Assembly: GCA_023248215.1 (NCBI GenBank)
Contig: JAHFEW010000004.1
Span: 35,739 to 99,738 of the forward strand
DNA: 64,000 nucleotides
From: Nitrospira sp.
Lineage (GTDB): Bacteria; Nitrospirota; Nitrospiria; Nitrospirales; Nitrospiraceae
Direction: 5' to 3'
Position 1 is the first letter of the stretch, and the number at the start of each line of letters is the position of its first letter. The notes under the pieces are model-generated. The model worked only from the letters and a program-made list of their open reading frames with translations, made no database searches and was not told where the DNA came from. Below, piece after piece: positions 37,811 through 49,339 of this stretch. Position numbers and translations under genes: made by a program.

Positions 37811-39541
37811 ATGTTTTCGTTTAAACGATTCTTCCCATTTCTCAAACCATACTTCCCCCGAATGGTCGCCGCCGCCATGATGGTGATGGCTGTCGCAGCC
37901 GTCAACCTAGCCCTGCTTCGCCTGGCGGGATCGCTCTGGGATGTCATCACCGTTCAGCATGATGCCGCGCGCATGACGGAGATGATCCTGCTGTTTTTAG
38001 GCTTGGTGCTGCTGCAGGGATTCTGTTCGATGGGACACAGTTACCTGACGGCCTGGGTGTCGCAACGCGTGATGGCGGACTTCCGGACGCATCTCTTCGC
38101 CCATCTCCAAACCCTGTCCGTGAACTTCTTCTCGAAGCGGCGGACGGGAGAACTGATGTCCCGCCTCATGAACGATGTCACCGTGATTCAAAACGTCGTG
38201 ACTGATACCCCGATCGATGCGGCCAAACAAGTCGTCACCTTCATCGGCGGCGCGGGCTTTCTGTTCGCGATGAACTGGCGCCTCTGCCTGTTGATTCTGG
38301 TCTTGCTCCCGCTGCTGGTCGTTGTGGCGAAGCTCTTCGGGCGCCGCCTGCGAGCACTGTCGACCACCATTCAGGACCAAACCGCCTCCGTCAGCACGCT
38401 GGTGGAGGAAGTGATCGCGGGGATCCGCGTGGTGAAATCCTTCGTCCAAGGCAAGCGAGAAGAGCAGCGATTTGTCACCCAAGTGCAGTCCGCCATGCAA
38501 CTGGCGCTCCGCCGCGCCACTATTATGGCGCTGTTCGTGCCCACGATTACCTTCGTGACGTTTGCCGCCGCCGCGGCCGTGTTGTGGTATGGCGGACGGC
38601 AGGTCATCGACGGAAGCGTGTCACCCGGCGACCTCTTTGCCTTCGTCCTGTTTGCAGGCATTCTGATCGGACCGTTCGGATCGGCAGCCCGCGTGTTTGC
38701 GCAGATCAAGGAAGCCCAGGGCGCGATGCAACGCGTCTTCGAAATTCTGGACACCCATGCCGAAATAGCCGATGCACCGGGAGCCGTTGAACTGCCGCCT
38801 GTCCATGGGCACGTGCGCGCGGAGGGAATCAGCTTCGCCTACGATGCCCGACAGCCTGTGCTCTCGGATGTCTCCTTCGAAGCCAAACCGGGCGAACTCA
38901 TTGCCATCGTGGGGCCCACCGGCTCGGGCAAGACGACGATCATCAATCTCCTCCATCGATTCTATGACCCGACGGCCGGACGGCTCACGCTTGATGGCCA
39001 TGATGTGCGAGACGTTCGCCTCGACAGCCTGTACCGGCAAATCGCGCTGGTGCCCCAGGAAACGATCTTGTTCGGCGGGTCCATCCGCGACAACATTCGT
39101 TACGGGCGGGAGGACGCTTCCGAAGAAGAGATCGTCGCCGCAAGCCAGGCGGCACATGCCCATGAATTCATCGTGGGATTCCCGGACGGCTATCAAACGA
39201 TCGTCGGCGAGAAAGGCATCAATTTATCGGGCGGCCAACGACAACGCGTGGCGATTGCGCGGGCCATTCTGAAGAACCCGCGGATTCTCTTACTCGACGA
39301 GGCCACCTCGGCCCTGGATACCGAATCGGAACGGCTGGTCCAGCAGGCGCTGGAGCGCCTCATGGTCAACCGCACGACCTTCGTCGTCGCACATCGGCTG
39401 AGCACTATTCAGCGCGCTGACCGCATCCTCGTCCTGAATAAGGGCAAGATTGTGGAGGAAGGAACTCATGCCGCGCTCCTGGAACATCAGGGACTCTACC
39501 ATTACCTCTACACCCTGCGACTGAGCGAGGTGCCGGTTTAA
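37811..39541 (+). CDS. ABC transporter, fused permease/ATPase (MsbA-like)
   Basis: Six-TM N-terminus; GPTGSGKTTIINLLHRFYDP, LSGGQRQRVAIARAILKNPRILLLDEATSALD. Confidence 0.92.
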   Translation: MFSFKRFFPFLKPYFPRMVAAAMMVMAVAAVNLALLRLAGSLWDVITVQHDAARMTEMILLFLGLVLLQGFCSMGHSYLTAWVSQRVMADFRTHLFAHLQTLSVNFFSKRRTGELMSRLMNDVTVIQNVVTDTPIDAAKQVVTFIGGAGFLFAMNWRLCLLILVLLPLLVVVAKLFGRRLRALSTTIQDQTASVSTLVEEVIAGIRVVKSFVQGKREEQRFVTQVQSAMQLALRRATIMALFVPTITFVTFAAAAAVLWYGGRQVIDGSVSPGDLFAFVLFAGILIGPFGSAARVFAQIKEAQGAMQRVFEILDTHAEIADAPGAVELPPVHGHVRAEGISFAYDARQPVLSDVSFEAKPGELIAIVGPTGSGKTTIINLLHRFYDPTAGRLTLDGHDVRDVRLDSLYRQIALVPQETILFGGSIRDNIRYGREDASEEEIVAASQAAHAHEFIVGFPDGYQTIVGEKGINLSGGQRQRVAIARAILKNPRILLLDEATSALDTESERLVQQALERLMVNRTTFVVAHRLSTIQRADRILVLNKGKIVEEGTHAALLEHQGLYHYLYTLRLSEVPV

Positions 39542-39545
39542 CCTC

Positions 39546-40433
39546 ATGGCGTCCCTGATGACGACACGTTTCGCGGCAATACTCATCCTGTGGGCGACGC
39601 TGCTCCTCCAGCCCGGCTTTCTCTCCGCCCAGACGCCGTTGCCTCGGCCTGACCACATCGTGATCGTGATCGAGGAGAACCATTCGTTCGCCCAGATCAT
39701 CGATTCGCCGGCAGCCCCTTACTTCAACGCGCTGGCTCAAAAGGGCGCACTGCTGACCAACTCCTACGGCATCACCCATCCCAGTCAACCTAACTATATC
39801 GCACTGTTCGCCGGCTCCACCGAAGGCATTATCGCCAACAATTGTCCGCTCGCGTTGACGGCCCCGAATCTTCGCAGCACCTTGTCCCAGGTCGGACGAT
39901 CCTTCGTCGGCTATTCGGAAGACCTGCCTGCCGTCGGCTCGACGGACTGCATCGTCGCCTCGTACGTGCGCAAACATAATCCCTGGGTCAACTGGCAGTC
40001 GTCCCCCATCAACCAGGTTCCATCAAGCGAAAATCGCCCCTTTTCGGACTTCCCGACGGACTTCAGCACACTGCCGACTCTCAGCATCATCGTTCCCAAT
40101 CAACAGAATGATATGCACGATGGGAAAGACCCCGACCGCATCCAACGGGCGGACCAGTGGCTTAAGGCGCATCTCAACCGCTATGTAGAATGGGCGGAGA
40201 CCCACAACAGCCTGTTGATTGTGACCTGGGATGAGGACGATGGAAAGTCCGACAACCATATCCCGACGCTCATCGTGGGACCGATGGTGCGTCGCGGCCG
40301 TTACGATGAGAAAATCGATCACTATGGATTAGTCCGCACGATCGAAGAGATGTACGGAGCGCAACCGGTAGGACTGAGTCGGCAGGCCCGCCCGCTTACC
40401 ACTATTTGGAACGCGCCTTCCCCCACACGCTAG
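39546..40433 (+). CDS. Secreted acid phosphatase/phosphoesterase (AcpA-like)
   Basis: HIVIVIEENHSFAQIID, YGITHPSQPNYIALFAGS, LLIVTWDEDDGKSDNHIPTLIVGP. Confidence 0.82.
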   Translation: MASLMTTRFAAILILWATLLLQPGFLSAQTPLPRPDHIVIVIEENHSFAQIIDSPAAPYFNALAQKGALLTNSYGITHPSQPNYIALFAGSTEGIIANNCPLALTAPNLRSTLSQVGRSFVGYSEDLPAVGSTDCIVASYVRKHNPWVNWQSSPINQVPSSENRPFSDFPTDFSTLPTLSIIVPNQQNDMHDGKDPDRIQRADQWLKAHLNRYVEWAETHNSLLIVTWDEDDGKSDNHIPTLIVGPMVRRGRYDEKIDHYGLVRTIEEMYGAQPVGLSRQARPLTTIWNAPSPTR

Positions 40434-40439
40434 CACGAA

Positions 40440-43142
40440 TCATTCACACGTCCGCATCCGGCCCCACGCCTTCCACAATTCCATCACCAGGAAGGGCAAG
40501 ACTCCAAGCCCTACCATCAACCACCATTCGTCGGCTCGCAGCGGAACGACTTTGAAGATCTCCTGTCCCCAGGGACTCAACAGAATCCCCGCTTGCAAGA
40601 GGGCGGAGAGCAACACCGCCCCCACCAGCGCCCGATTGGTCATCACCCCGATCTGAAACAAAGAATACCGTTCGTGGCGGCAGCTGAACGCGTGCAGGAG
40701 CTGCACCAGCACGAGTGTCGTAAAGGTCATGGTCCGCGCGAAGGGCACCTCATCCTTCAAGATCGACAGGGAGACACCAAATACGGCAAGGGTCGCGACG
40801 GCCATCACCGTGCCCTGGAGACACACCGCCAGGAATCGTTCACGATCCAGCAGCCGGGCATGAGGATCTCGTGGCGGCCGCTTCATCACATCAGGGTCCT
40901 TCGGATCAACGGCGAGGGCCAAGGCCGGAAACCCGTCGGTGACTAAATTGATCCACAGAATGTGGATCGGGAGGAGCGGCAGGGGCCAACCCAACAGCGT
41001 GCTTCCCAGCATCACCAGCACCTCGCTCAGATTGCACGACAACAGGTAGTGTACGGCTTTGCGGATATTATCGTAGATGCAGCGGCCTTCCTCGACCGCT
41101 GCGGCAATCGACGCGAAGTTGTCGTCGGTCACGACCATGTCCGACGCTTCCTTCGTCACATCCGTCCCCGTCAGGCCCATGGCAATGCCGATATCCGCTT
41201 CCCGCACCGCCGGCGCATCATTCACCCCGTCGCCGGTCATGGCCACGACTGCTCCTCGCGCACGCCAGGTCTTGACGATTCGAAGTTTGTGCTCCGCCGA
41301 CACCCGCGCATAGACGGAGATGTCGCGAACCCGTGCCGCCAACTCGGCGTCGGTCAGCGCATTCAACTCGAGACCGGACAGGGCCTGGGTCGGTCCGCTC
41401 GGAAAACCCGCCTCGCGAGCGATCGCCAGGGCCGTCTCCTTATGGTCGCCTGTAATCATCACCGTGACGATCCCCGCCGCACGGCAGAGGCCCACGGCGA
41501 TCTTGGCTTCGGGACGCAAGGGATCTTTCATGGCGGCCAATCCGATAAAGACCAGCTGCGTTTCGATCGCCTCTGCCTGAAATGTGGTCGGCTCCGGATC
41601 CAGCCGCCGCTGCGCCAGACCGACGACACGAAGCGCCTGCCGAGCGAACTGCTGATTCGCCGAGAGAATCGCCTCACGAGCCGAGTCAGTGAGCGGTCGC
41701 GACTTCCCTGAAATCGTCGCATAGTCGCCACAGCGACTGAGTAAGATATCCGGCGCACCCTTCACATAAGCCACGACCTGTCCAGCCGATCGGCGCACCA
41801 CCGTCATCATCTTGCGTTCAGAGTCGAAGGGAATTTCCTCCACGAACGGATGTGCACGCTCGAGGTCTTCCTTCCGCAATCCAGCCTTGGTCCCCGCCAC
41901 GAGCAAGGCGCCCTCCGTGGGATCGCCCACCACCGTCCAGCTTCCATCGACTTCTTTGAGTGAGGCACCGTTGCACAACAGCGCGCTCATCAGAAGATCT
42001 CGCAAGCCTCCCTCGTGGGGGTCACCTCCGAGGATCTCGCCCTCCGGCGCATACCCTTCCCCTGTCACGTCGTACACCAGCCCATCGACGTAGAGGTGCG
42101 TGACCGTCATTTCGTTCTTCGTGAGGGTCCCGGTCTTGTCGGTACAGATCACCGTGGCAGCACCTAGCGTCTCAACGGCCGGCAATCGGCGGATCAGGGC
42201 ATGCCGCTTCACCATGCGCATCACGCCAAGCGCAAGCGTCGTCGTCACGATCGCCGGCAGACCTTCCGGAATCGCCGCCACCGCAAGGCTGACGGCAGTG
42301 AGAAACATGTCGAAGACCGGCTCGCCCCGCCACAATCCCAACGCAAACACGACGGCGACAATCCCGAGCGAGAGCAGTAGGAGCACCTGGCCGAATTGCT
42401 CCAACCGCCGCTGCAACGGTGTCGGTTCGACCGGCACGGTCGTCATCAGCGTCGCGATCCGACCCAACTCTGTCTTGATGCCGGTCGCGACGACCAGCGC
42501 GCGGCCTTTGCCTCCCGTAACCGTCGTCCCCAGAAACAACATGTTTCGCTGATCGGCAAAGGGAAGGTCGCCCTCGGCCAGCGTCTCGCCGGACTTTTCG
42601 ACCGGAGTGGATTCGCCGGTCAGCGCCGCTTCCTGCGTACGCAACGATGTGGCCTGAATGAGTCGCGCATCGGCAGGGACACGATCTCCGGCCTCCACAT
42701 CGATGATGTCGCCTGGCACCAGCTCGCGAGAAGACAGGGTACGCCGCGCGCCATCTCGAACCACCCGCGCAGAGGTAACGGCCAGTGTTTTCAATGCCGC
42801 CAGCGACTGCTCGGCTCGATACTCCTGGATAAATCCCAGGAGCCCGTTCAACAGGACAATGGCGAGGATAGCCCCGGTATCGATCCATTCGCCGAGGAAT
42901 CCGGAAATGATGGCGGCGCCGATAAGGACCCACACGATCAGGCTGGTGAATTGCGCCCCCAGGATGCTCCAGGGAGAAGGCGGTGGGGCTTCGGGAAGTT
43001 CATTGGGGCCAAGGGCCGACAGACGGCGCGCGGCTTCGGCTTCGGCCAGTCCTTCGGTCAGGACGACGCTAAACTCATGCCCGAGTCCTTCAACTGAACG
43101 CGCATACCACCGATTCTGGCTTTTCTGCCCCTGTTCGGCCAT
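40440..43142 (-). CDS. Cation-transporting P-type ATPase (P2A, Ca-type)
   Basis: [46 protein letters not shown], terminal six TM; start at MAEQGQK. Confidence 0.92.
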   Translation of the reverse strand: MAEQGQKSQNRWYARSVEGLGHEFSVVLTEGLAEAEAARRLSALGPNELPEAPPPSPWSILGAQFTSLIVWVLIGAAIISGFLGEWIDTGAILAIVLLNGLLGFIQEYRAEQSLAALKTLAVTSARVVRDGARRTLSSRELVPGDIIDVEAGDRVPADARLIQATSLRTQEAALTGESTPVEKSGETLAEGDLPFADQRNMLFLGTTVTGGKGRALVVATGIKTELGRIATLMTTVPVEPTPLQRRLEQFGQVLLLLSLGIVAVVFALGLWRGEPVFDMFLTAVSLAVAAIPEGLPAIVTTTLALGVMRMVKRHALIRRLPAVETLGAATVICTDKTGTLTKNEMTVTHLYVDGLVYDVTGEGYAPEGEILGGDPHEGGLRDLLMSALLCNGASLKEVDGSWTVVGDPTEGALLVAGTKAGLRKEDLERAHPFVEEIPFDSERKMMTVVRRSAGQVVAYVKGAPDILLSRCGDYATISGKSRPLTDSAREAILSANQQFARQALRVVGLAQRRLDPEPTTFQAEAIETQLVFIGLAAMKDPLRPEAKIAVGLCRAAGIVTVMITGDHKETALAIAREAGFPSGPTQALSGLELNALTDAELAARVRDISVYARVSAEHKLRIVKTWRARGAVVAMTGDGVNDAPAVREADIGIAMGLTGTDVTKEASDMVVTDDNFASIAAAVEEGRCIYDNIRKAVHYLLSCNLSEVLVMLGSTLLGWPLPLLPIHILWINLVTDGFPALALAVDPKDPDVMKRPPRDPHARLLDRERFLAVCLQGTVMAVATLAVFGVSLSILKDEVPFARTMTFTTLVLVQLLHAFSCRHERYSLFQIGVMTNRALVGAVLLSALLQAGILLSPWGQEIFKVVPLRADEWWLMVGLGVLPFLVMELWKAWGRMRTCE

Positions 43143-43381
43143 ATCCCTCCGGCCTCCGCTTACTTGTCTCGATCCATGATGAGACCCTGCTTCCTGCCTA
43201 TGGCCTGCCGCCATTCGTCACAGAAATTCTTACTCTCCACGGGCGTAGGGCTCAATCCTGGCCGAAACTCGCCGATACAGTATCCACGAAGGACGGCGCA
43301 ACCGGCCCTGGAGAGGGGCTTCAGTCCCGTGGTGGGAACACCCGTCGCTTCATGCTATGGATCTGCTAAGATTGGTGATGT

Positions 43382-43825
43382 ATGACACGTTCTTCCTGGT
43401 CGGCTCCGAATCCGATTCCGGACAGTCTGCGCCGCAGCCTGAAGGCCCTTCGCCACGGCCTGCTCGGTCTGCACAAATCCCTGATCGTCTCCGAACAGCT
43501 CACCTATGAACGCATCTACGGACGCGTCTCCTCGGCAGGGCAGCTGCTGCAGCTCGTCATGAACGATCCGTGGTTCGCCTGGCTGCACCCGCTGTCACAC
43601 CTCGTCGTGCGCATCGATGTCGTCCTGGAAGATCAAGACGACACCACGATCGAAGCTGCGCAGGAACTGCTGTCGGAAGCTCGCTCCATGCTTCGTCCTT
43701 CGGAAGAAGGTGATGGCTTCGAACGCAGTTACTACGAAGCCCTCCAACGGACGCCGGATGTCGTCCTTGCCCACGCCAGCGTGAAAAAACTGCTCAGCAC
43801 AGCATGCACCGCAGCCGCTGCCTGA
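43382..43825 (+). CDS. Hypothetical protein
   Basis: Uninterrupted ORF RSLKALRHGLLGLHKSLIVSEQLTYERIYGRVSSAGQLLQLVMNDPWFAWLHPLSHLVVRIDVVL. Confidence 0.6.
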   Translation: MTRSSWSAPNPIPDSLRRSLKALRHGLLGLHKSLIVSEQLTYERIYGRVSSAGQLLQLVMNDPWFAWLHPLSHLVVRIDVVLEDQDDTTIEAAQELLSEARSMLRPSEEGDGFERSYYEALQRTPDVVLAHASVKKLLSTACTAAAA

Positions 43826-43849
43826 CCATCGGCCTCGTCGCACGCTCGA

Positions 43850-44467
43850 TCAAAATAGAGGGTGATGCGGGGACGACGAGAACGGCGCCGAGCGCGGCAC
43901 GTCACCTCTATTCCCGAGAAACCGCCAACCGCTCTTATCTCGAACCAGATAGTGGACCTCCTGAAACCAACTATCCAGCGTGATGCGAGTACCCGATTGC
44001 GCCTCGGTGCCATAGAGGCCTCCGGTGCAGGTCAACTCAACCCGTGCGCCTTCAGTGGTCTGCACGACCTTCATCTCGGAGAAGAGATGCGTCGAGGACA
44101 ACTCCCGATAATGCTCGAACACCTCGCGCCAAATTCGCTCTACCTCCGTCACATGCAATCCATGATAATTGTAAGCAGCCGCATAAAACTGCATCATCGC
44201 CGCGAGATCCTGTTTCTGTAAGGCCCTCTCCGCACGATCGAATGCCAGCAGGATCTCCGTCACGGCGGGATCGGCCCGAATCGCTTTGGCACCGGTGACG
44301 ATCTGTCCCTCGCGCTTCAACACCATCTCAGGGAGCACCTGCACCGTGGCATGAGCCGATGGTCCCAACAAGAGCGTCAGGCTCACTGCCATGGATCCTA
44401 CTACCCGCATCCCTCGCCGCGACACTCGTCGCCGGGATCGGGGGACGTCCATGAATCGCTGCTGCAT
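43850..44467 (-). CDS. Hypothetical secreted NTF2/SnoaL-like protein
   Basis: Signal peptide; FDRAERALQKQDLAAMMQFYAAAYNYHGLHVTEVERIWREVFEHYREL. Confidence 0.6.
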   Translation of the reverse strand: MQQRFMDVPRSRRRVSRRGMRVVGSMAVSLTLLLGPSAHATVQVLPEMVLKREGQIVTGAKAIRADPAVTEILLAFDRAERALQKQDLAAMMQFYAAAYNYHGLHVTEVERIWREVFEHYRELSSTHLFSEMKVVQTTEGARVELTCTGGLYGTEAQSGTRITLDSWFQEVHYLVRDKSGWRFLGNRGDVPRSAPFSSSPHHPLF

Positions 44468-44775
44468 TTTCGCTCCTCTCTTTCGGTTGGCGGCACAAGG
44501 CAAGCCACAAGACAAATAGGGCCCTCTACCAGATCATGCAAAGCCAGTACCCAAGCGCTCAATGGTGGCCGCCATCTCACCTGCCTATCAAACCACCACC
44601 AGATTAGGGGACTGGGAAGAACCACCCAACTGCCTGGCTCTATCGAGTGCGACCGCTGAAGGGAAATACCCCACGCCCGTTTCCACACTGTTGCAAGAGG
44701 CGACAGCTCGACGTCGTCGCTGCTTGAACGATCGTACCTGAGCCATCTCACCGCTGACAGCCGCTCACGGAGACG

Positions 44776-44800
44776 AAGCACGCTCGATTCGTGCTTTTCC
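44776..44800 (+). terminator. Rho-independent-like terminator
   Basis: AAGCACG-CTCGATT-CGTGCTT followed by TTCC TTT. Confidence 0.45.
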
Positions 44801-44880
44801 TTTGGCCGATGGGGCGTGCGCGCTAGACTGCAGCGAGCGCACACTGTTCATGTCGAAGGGTGCACGACAAGGAGCCCCCT

Positions 44881-45870
44881 ATGCCTTCGTCAACGAGATC
44901 TGTCCTGCTTGGAGCGCTCGGCTTCACTGTCCTATCCGTCAGCATGGCCCCTGCGGAACAGGCACGACATGTCGCAACCATTGCCTTCGTCGAAAAGCCC
45001 TGGGGGGTGGCCCTGGATATCACTGGATACAGCATTCACATCAATGGGGTGAAACCGGACGGACGACGCTACTTCTTTGCGACCAATGCCGCAACATCAA
45101 TGAATCTCTCAGTCACGCTGGAGATGGTGACCGGCCAGGCGACGGGGCAAGGCTGCCTCGCCCACCTAGAACACATTGCACAGACCTCAGCGGCAAACAT
45201 CGGCCAGGGCATTACCCGATACGAAGTCCGGCACATGCCCGTGATCGAGTATCTGGGTCCGGCGGTGCGCGTGGAGAACGTGGATCAATTCCATTTGTTC
45301 GCCTGTGCCGGGAAAGAGAACGTCTACGCCGACATTCATATTTCAAAAAAAGGCTTCAAAACTGGAGATGAGTCGCTGCTGCGTGACGTGCTGGCCAGCC
45401 TCGACATCGTCGCCGCTGCCGCTGCCAGCAGCCTCGATCACTTTCGGGCGGGGAGTGCACCCTACCTCCAGGGAAACTATGCGCAAGCCATCCCGTACTA
45501 TGAACAGGCGCTCGCACTCGAACAATCCAATCCCACCCTCGACAAGTCCATCTGGCGTCTCCTCATCCAGAACTTGGGAATGGCGTACCGCGTGACTGGA
45601 GACCTCCAGCAGGCCAGAACCATCTTCGAATATGGCGTCGCGCAAGACCCTGCCAATCCCCTGTTTCACTACAATCTCGCTCGTACCTACGCCGGGATGA
45701 ACGACCGGGACAAAGCGATGCAATCCCTCCACGCCGCCTTCCACAACCACCGTCACCGGAACGTGGGCGAGAGTCTGCCGGACCCTCGGCAGGATGTCTC
45801 CTTCAGGCGGTTCATGCTGGATCCAGGATTCAGAACCTTGGCGGAGTCACTCATGCAGCCGGCCATTTGA
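44881..45870 (+). CDS. TPR-containing secreted protein
   Basis: Signal peptide; APYLQGNYAQAIPYYEQALALEQ and NLGMAYRVTGDLQQARTIFEYGVAQDPANPLFHYNLARTYAGM. Confidence 0.75.
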   Translation: MPSSTRSVLLGALGFTVLSVSMAPAEQARHVATIAFVEKPWGVALDITGYSIHINGVKPDGRRYFFATNAATSMNLSVTLEMVTGQATGQGCLAHLEHIAQTSAANIGQGITRYEVRHMPVIEYLGPAVRVENVDQFHLFACAGKENVYADIHISKKGFKTGDESLLRDVLASLDIVAAAAASSLDHFRAGSAPYLQGNYAQAIPYYEQALALEQSNPTLDKSIWRLLIQNLGMAYRVTGDLQQARTIFEYGVAQDPANPLFHYNLARTYAGMNDRDKAMQSLHAAFHNHRHRNVGESLPDPRQDVSFRRFMLDPGFRTLAESLMQPAI

Positions 45871-45989
45871 GCAGAGGCCTCGAGCAGGCCGCACGTTGCT
45901 CTCTCCTCCGGGGTACGGCCTCAGGCGCTGAGAGGAACGACACGGTCTTCGCATGGTTACACACAGGCGCATCAGGGAAAGGAACGTGG

Positions 45990-46358
45990 ATGTCGAAACG
46001 TAAGAACAGCCGAGTTGAGATGAATCGCCCCATCGAGGTTCAGGGGACGCGCGGAGCCAGTCAAGGCGTCGTGCGGGATTTCTCCCCGGGCGGGTGCCGG
46101 ATCGAACAGCCTGATGCCAAGGTGCATTGCGGGATGCGCTTGACGCTGCGGATCTCACTGCCGGATCGCCTGCAACCCATCGAAATCAAGCCTGCGGTCG
46201 TCACCTGGACAGGTAAGGATTCGTTCGGTGTCGAGTTCCTCTCGCTCTCTCAGGAGGCAAGAGCTCGTGTGAAAATTGTGCACGATCTGCTCCTGGAGGC
46301 GCAGACAACCGCGGAGACCGAGCGAGTCATCTCCCTCCCTTCCGTCGCCTGGAAATAA
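45990..46358 (+). CDS. PilZ-domain protein
   Basis: MSKRKNSRVEMNRPIEVQGTRGASQGVVRDFSPGGCRIEQPD; VVTWTGKDSFGVEFL. Confidence 0.8.
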   Translation: MSKRKNSRVEMNRPIEVQGTRGASQGVVRDFSPGGCRIEQPDAKVHCGMRLTLRISLPDRLQPIEIKPAVVTWTGKDSFGVEFLSLSQEARARVKIVHDLLLEAQTTAETERVISLPSVAWK

Positions 46359-46411
46359 GCGCCGACATACTCGCCGTTGCTGCACGAAGCCCTAATGGAG
46401 GAATCCGGCTG

Positions 46412-47425
46412 TCACCGAAACAAGAGCCAGAGACCCAACAGATACCCAAGGATCATCACGAGACTATCCGGCTCAATGAGCAAATACCGCTTCTCCACTC
46501 GATACACAATCCCCATCAGTCCCACATTCATCATCACGATGCCCCAGAGAGCCGTCAGCGCATGAGTGGACTCGATCGCGCTGAGCAATGGCCCCCCGCC
46601 GTACGCCAGATCGGCAAAAAAGAACGCCGCCATGTTGAAGGCATTACTACCGAAGAGATTGCCCACCGCGAGATCGAACGCCCCGAGACGGACAGCGGCC
46701 AGAGAGGTGACCAGCTCAGGCAGCGTCGTCACCACCGCAACGAGCGACGTACCGACGAAGGTCGTACTCACTCCCGATTGATCCGCAATATCCTTGGCTG
46801 ACTTCGCAAGCAAGGGAGCGGCGATGATCAAAACGAGCGTGGCTGCACCGAATCCTATGGCAGCGCGACGCAATCCGTCACGCCGGACTGCGTCTCTCGT
46901 GAGGCCGTCAGCCTCGGCCTCGGCAAGGAGCTGCTGTGCCCGCTGACGCCGCTTGACGTCTTCCTGCCGAAACACCACCCGCATGCCGAACACATATACC
47001 AGGAATAGAAGGGCGCTTCCCCCTCCGATTGCAGCGTGGCCTACCTCACTCCGAAACAACACAAGAAACGCAGCTAATGCGGTGAGCACCATCGCCAGTG
47101 CAGCCACCAGGGTATGCTCGAAAGCAGCCTGCTCCCAGACGCGCTTGTCGCGATGGAGAAGGTCGATGAGGCCGAGCGTGAACATGTTGGCGAGAACGGC
47201 GCCAAAGAGGTCCCCGGCGGCCAGGTCCGGCGCATCGAGCAAGCCGGCGCTGACAGTCGTCAACACCTCCGGCAATGACGTCGCGGCCGCCATCAGCACC
47301 ACGCCGACCCACAGGCGCCCGAGCCCTGTCAGGGCAGCGAGCTGATCGCCGTAGCGCGAGAGTCTTGTCCCCGCCATGACGATCATGGCTCCACTCAGCA
47401 CGAGTATGATCCATGACGTGAACAC
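46412..47425 (-). CDS. Sodium/calcium exchanger family protein
   Basis: Two inverted alpha repeats: SLPEVLTTVSAGLLDAPDLAAGDLFGAVLANMF and TLPELVTSLAAVRLGAFDLAVGNLFGSNAFNM. Confidence 0.88.
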   Translation of the reverse strand: MFTSWIILVLSGAMIVMAGTRLSRYGDQLAALTGLGRLWVGVVLMAAATSLPEVLTTVSAGLLDAPDLAAGDLFGAVLANMFTLGLIDLLHRDKRVWEQAAFEHTLVAALAMVLTALAAFLVLFRSEVGHAAIGGGSALLFLVYVFGMRVVFRQEDVKRRQRAQQLLAEAEADGLTRDAVRRDGLRRAAIGFGAATLVLIIAAPLLAKSAKDIADQSGVSTTFVGTSLVAVVTTLPELVTSLAAVRLGAFDLAVGNLFGSNAFNMAAFFFADLAYGGGPLLSAIESTHALTALWGIVMMNVGLMGIVYRVEKRYLLIEPDSLVMILGYLLGLWLLFR

Positions 47426-47658
47426 CCGTTACTCCTTAGGACGCCCTCAGCGCGATGAACCGGGAGCCGCAATCGCGGCGAGTGTGCCGACTCTCTCCTC
47501 CGGCGTCAAGCAATCGCAAGCTCGTCATCGGCCGGAAAGCTGCACAGCAATCGGCTGTGTGTACCGGATTCGTGGCTGAAATAAGATGGGCGTTCGGAAG
47601 CAGAGATCCCGGATGCGACAGTCTCGGGCGGATTGGCCGTTTAACCTATCGAGTTCCA

Positions 47659-49188
47659 CTACAATGGGCGCGCAGGCAGGAGAATTTCACCAACCTTTTC
47701 GATGAGCGTTTGGGGGAGGAACGGCTTCTGAAGATAGGCGGCCTGAGCATCTACCCCGTGCGACACCAGCATATCCCCGGCATACCCGGAGATGTAGAGC
47801 ACCTTGATCAGGGGAAACATCGTCTTCGCCCCTTGCACCAGCACGGCTGCTTTCATTCTCGGCAAGATCACATCCGTGATCAGCAAATCGCATCCGCTTT
47901 TTCGAACTTGCAGCATTTGCAAGGCCTCGACGCCGTCGGCCGCCGCCAACACCTCATACCCCTGATCCCGGAGCACCGCTGCCACAAGGCGTCGAATGCC
48001 CTCGTCGTCTTCCACGAGGAGGATGGTCGCACAGGTCGCCGGCACGGAGTGAGCAGCAGCCACCGCTTCAACCTCCGATAGCTGACTGAGAGCCCGCGGC
48101 AACATCACGGTAAACCGGGTACCGCGAGCCGGCTGACTCGTCACCTCGATATAGCCCCGGCTCTCTTTTACGATGCCATAGACCGTGGCCAATCCCAAGC
48201 CGGTTCCCTGGCCGGATTCCTTCGTGCTGAAAAACGGTTCGAAGATATGTGCGAGGGTCTCGGCATCGATCCCGCATCCGGTGTCCTCCACGACCAGCTT
48301 GACATAGGGGCCGGGAACCGCCCCAGAGTGAGCACGAGCATAGGCTTGGTCCAGATCGACGTTGCCCGTCTCGATCGTCAGAATGCCTCCCTCCGCCATG
48401 GCATCACGTGCATTGAGCGCCAGGTTGAGGAGCACCTGTTCAATCTGCACGGAATCGCCCAGCACATGCCCGGCCTGGGGATCGAGGACAATGACGGTCT
48501 GGATCTGCTCGCCGATCAGACGGCGCAGAATATCTTCCATCTCACGAATCAACGTATTGAGCGGCACGTCGCGCTGCTCCAGCACCTGACGGCGGCTGAA
48601 GGTGAGCAACTTCTTCGTCAGAGCCGCTGCCCGGGAGCCGGCCTGCCCGATCATCTCTACTTCATGGTGGCACGGATGAGCCCCGAGCTGCTGCGCGACC
48701 CGCTGCGCATGGCCGATCACGACCATGAGCAGATTGTTGAAATCATGCGCGATGCCGGCCGCCAGACGCCCGAGCGCTTCCATCTTCTGTGACTGCCGCA
48801 GACTCTGCTCGTCTTGCTTGCGTTTCGTCAGATCCACGATCGTTTCAATGACATGCACCGGCCCGTCCGTCGTCGACGCCTTGGCCCAGTGGATCAGGAG
48901 ATGTCGACCATTCGGCATCTCCACCTCCTCAGACACCACTTCCTCGCGGGTCAAGGCCTCAGGCATGCGGCAGAATTCACATGGGCCGGCCTGCCCCGCA
49001 ATCTTCTCGTGACAGCTGGCGCCCGCAATATCGCCGAATGCGACCAGACAGGTCCTGTTTTGAAACTGTACGGTATAGTCGGCGGGATTGATCACCGATA
49101 CGATCACCGGCTGAGAGTTGAGCAGCACCTGCGGATCGTAAGAAGGGCGGTTGGACGACTGCGTGGAACCAGCCATGGACGTCCTCAT
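47659..49188 (-). CDS. PAS hybrid histidine kinase with C-terminal receiver
   Basis: AAGIAHDFNNLLMVVIGHAQ H-box, VEDTGCGIDAETLAHIFEPFFSTKESGQGTGLGLATVYGIV, LVEDDEGIRRLVAAVL receiver. Confidence 0.92.
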   Translation of the reverse strand: MRTSMAGSTQSSNRPSYDPQVLLNSQPVIVSVINPADYTVQFQNRTCLVAFGDIAGASCHEKIAGQAGPCEFCRMPEALTREEVVSEEVEMPNGRHLLIHWAKASTTDGPVHVIETIVDLTKRKQDEQSLRQSQKMEALGRLAAGIAHDFNNLLMVVIGHAQRVAQQLGAHPCHHEVEMIGQAGSRAAALTKKLLTFSRRQVLEQRDVPLNTLIREMEDILRRLIGEQIQTVIVLDPQAGHVLGDSVQIEQVLLNLALNARDAMAEGGILTIETGNVDLDQAYARAHSGAVPGPYVKLVVEDTGCGIDAETLAHIFEPFFSTKESGQGTGLGLATVYGIVKESRGYIEVTSQPARGTRFTVMLPRALSQLSEVEAVAAAHSVPATCATILLVEDDEGIRRLVAAVLRDQGYEVLAAADGVEALQMLQVRKSGCDLLITDVILPRMKAAVLVQGAKTMFPLIKVLYISGYAGDMLVSHGVDAQAAYLQKPFLPQTLIEKVGEILLPARPL

Positions 49189-49339
49189 GCGAAGGGGAAG
49201 AATGGAAGAAAGCGGTATCCTCCTACTGGTTTTACTACATCACCACTGACAGTCAAGGAGATGATGGATTGCATGAAGCAGGAGCGGGCCGATCGGCACC
49301 TATCCCCGACCGACGCGTGAAAAATTGTTGCGCGCCTCC

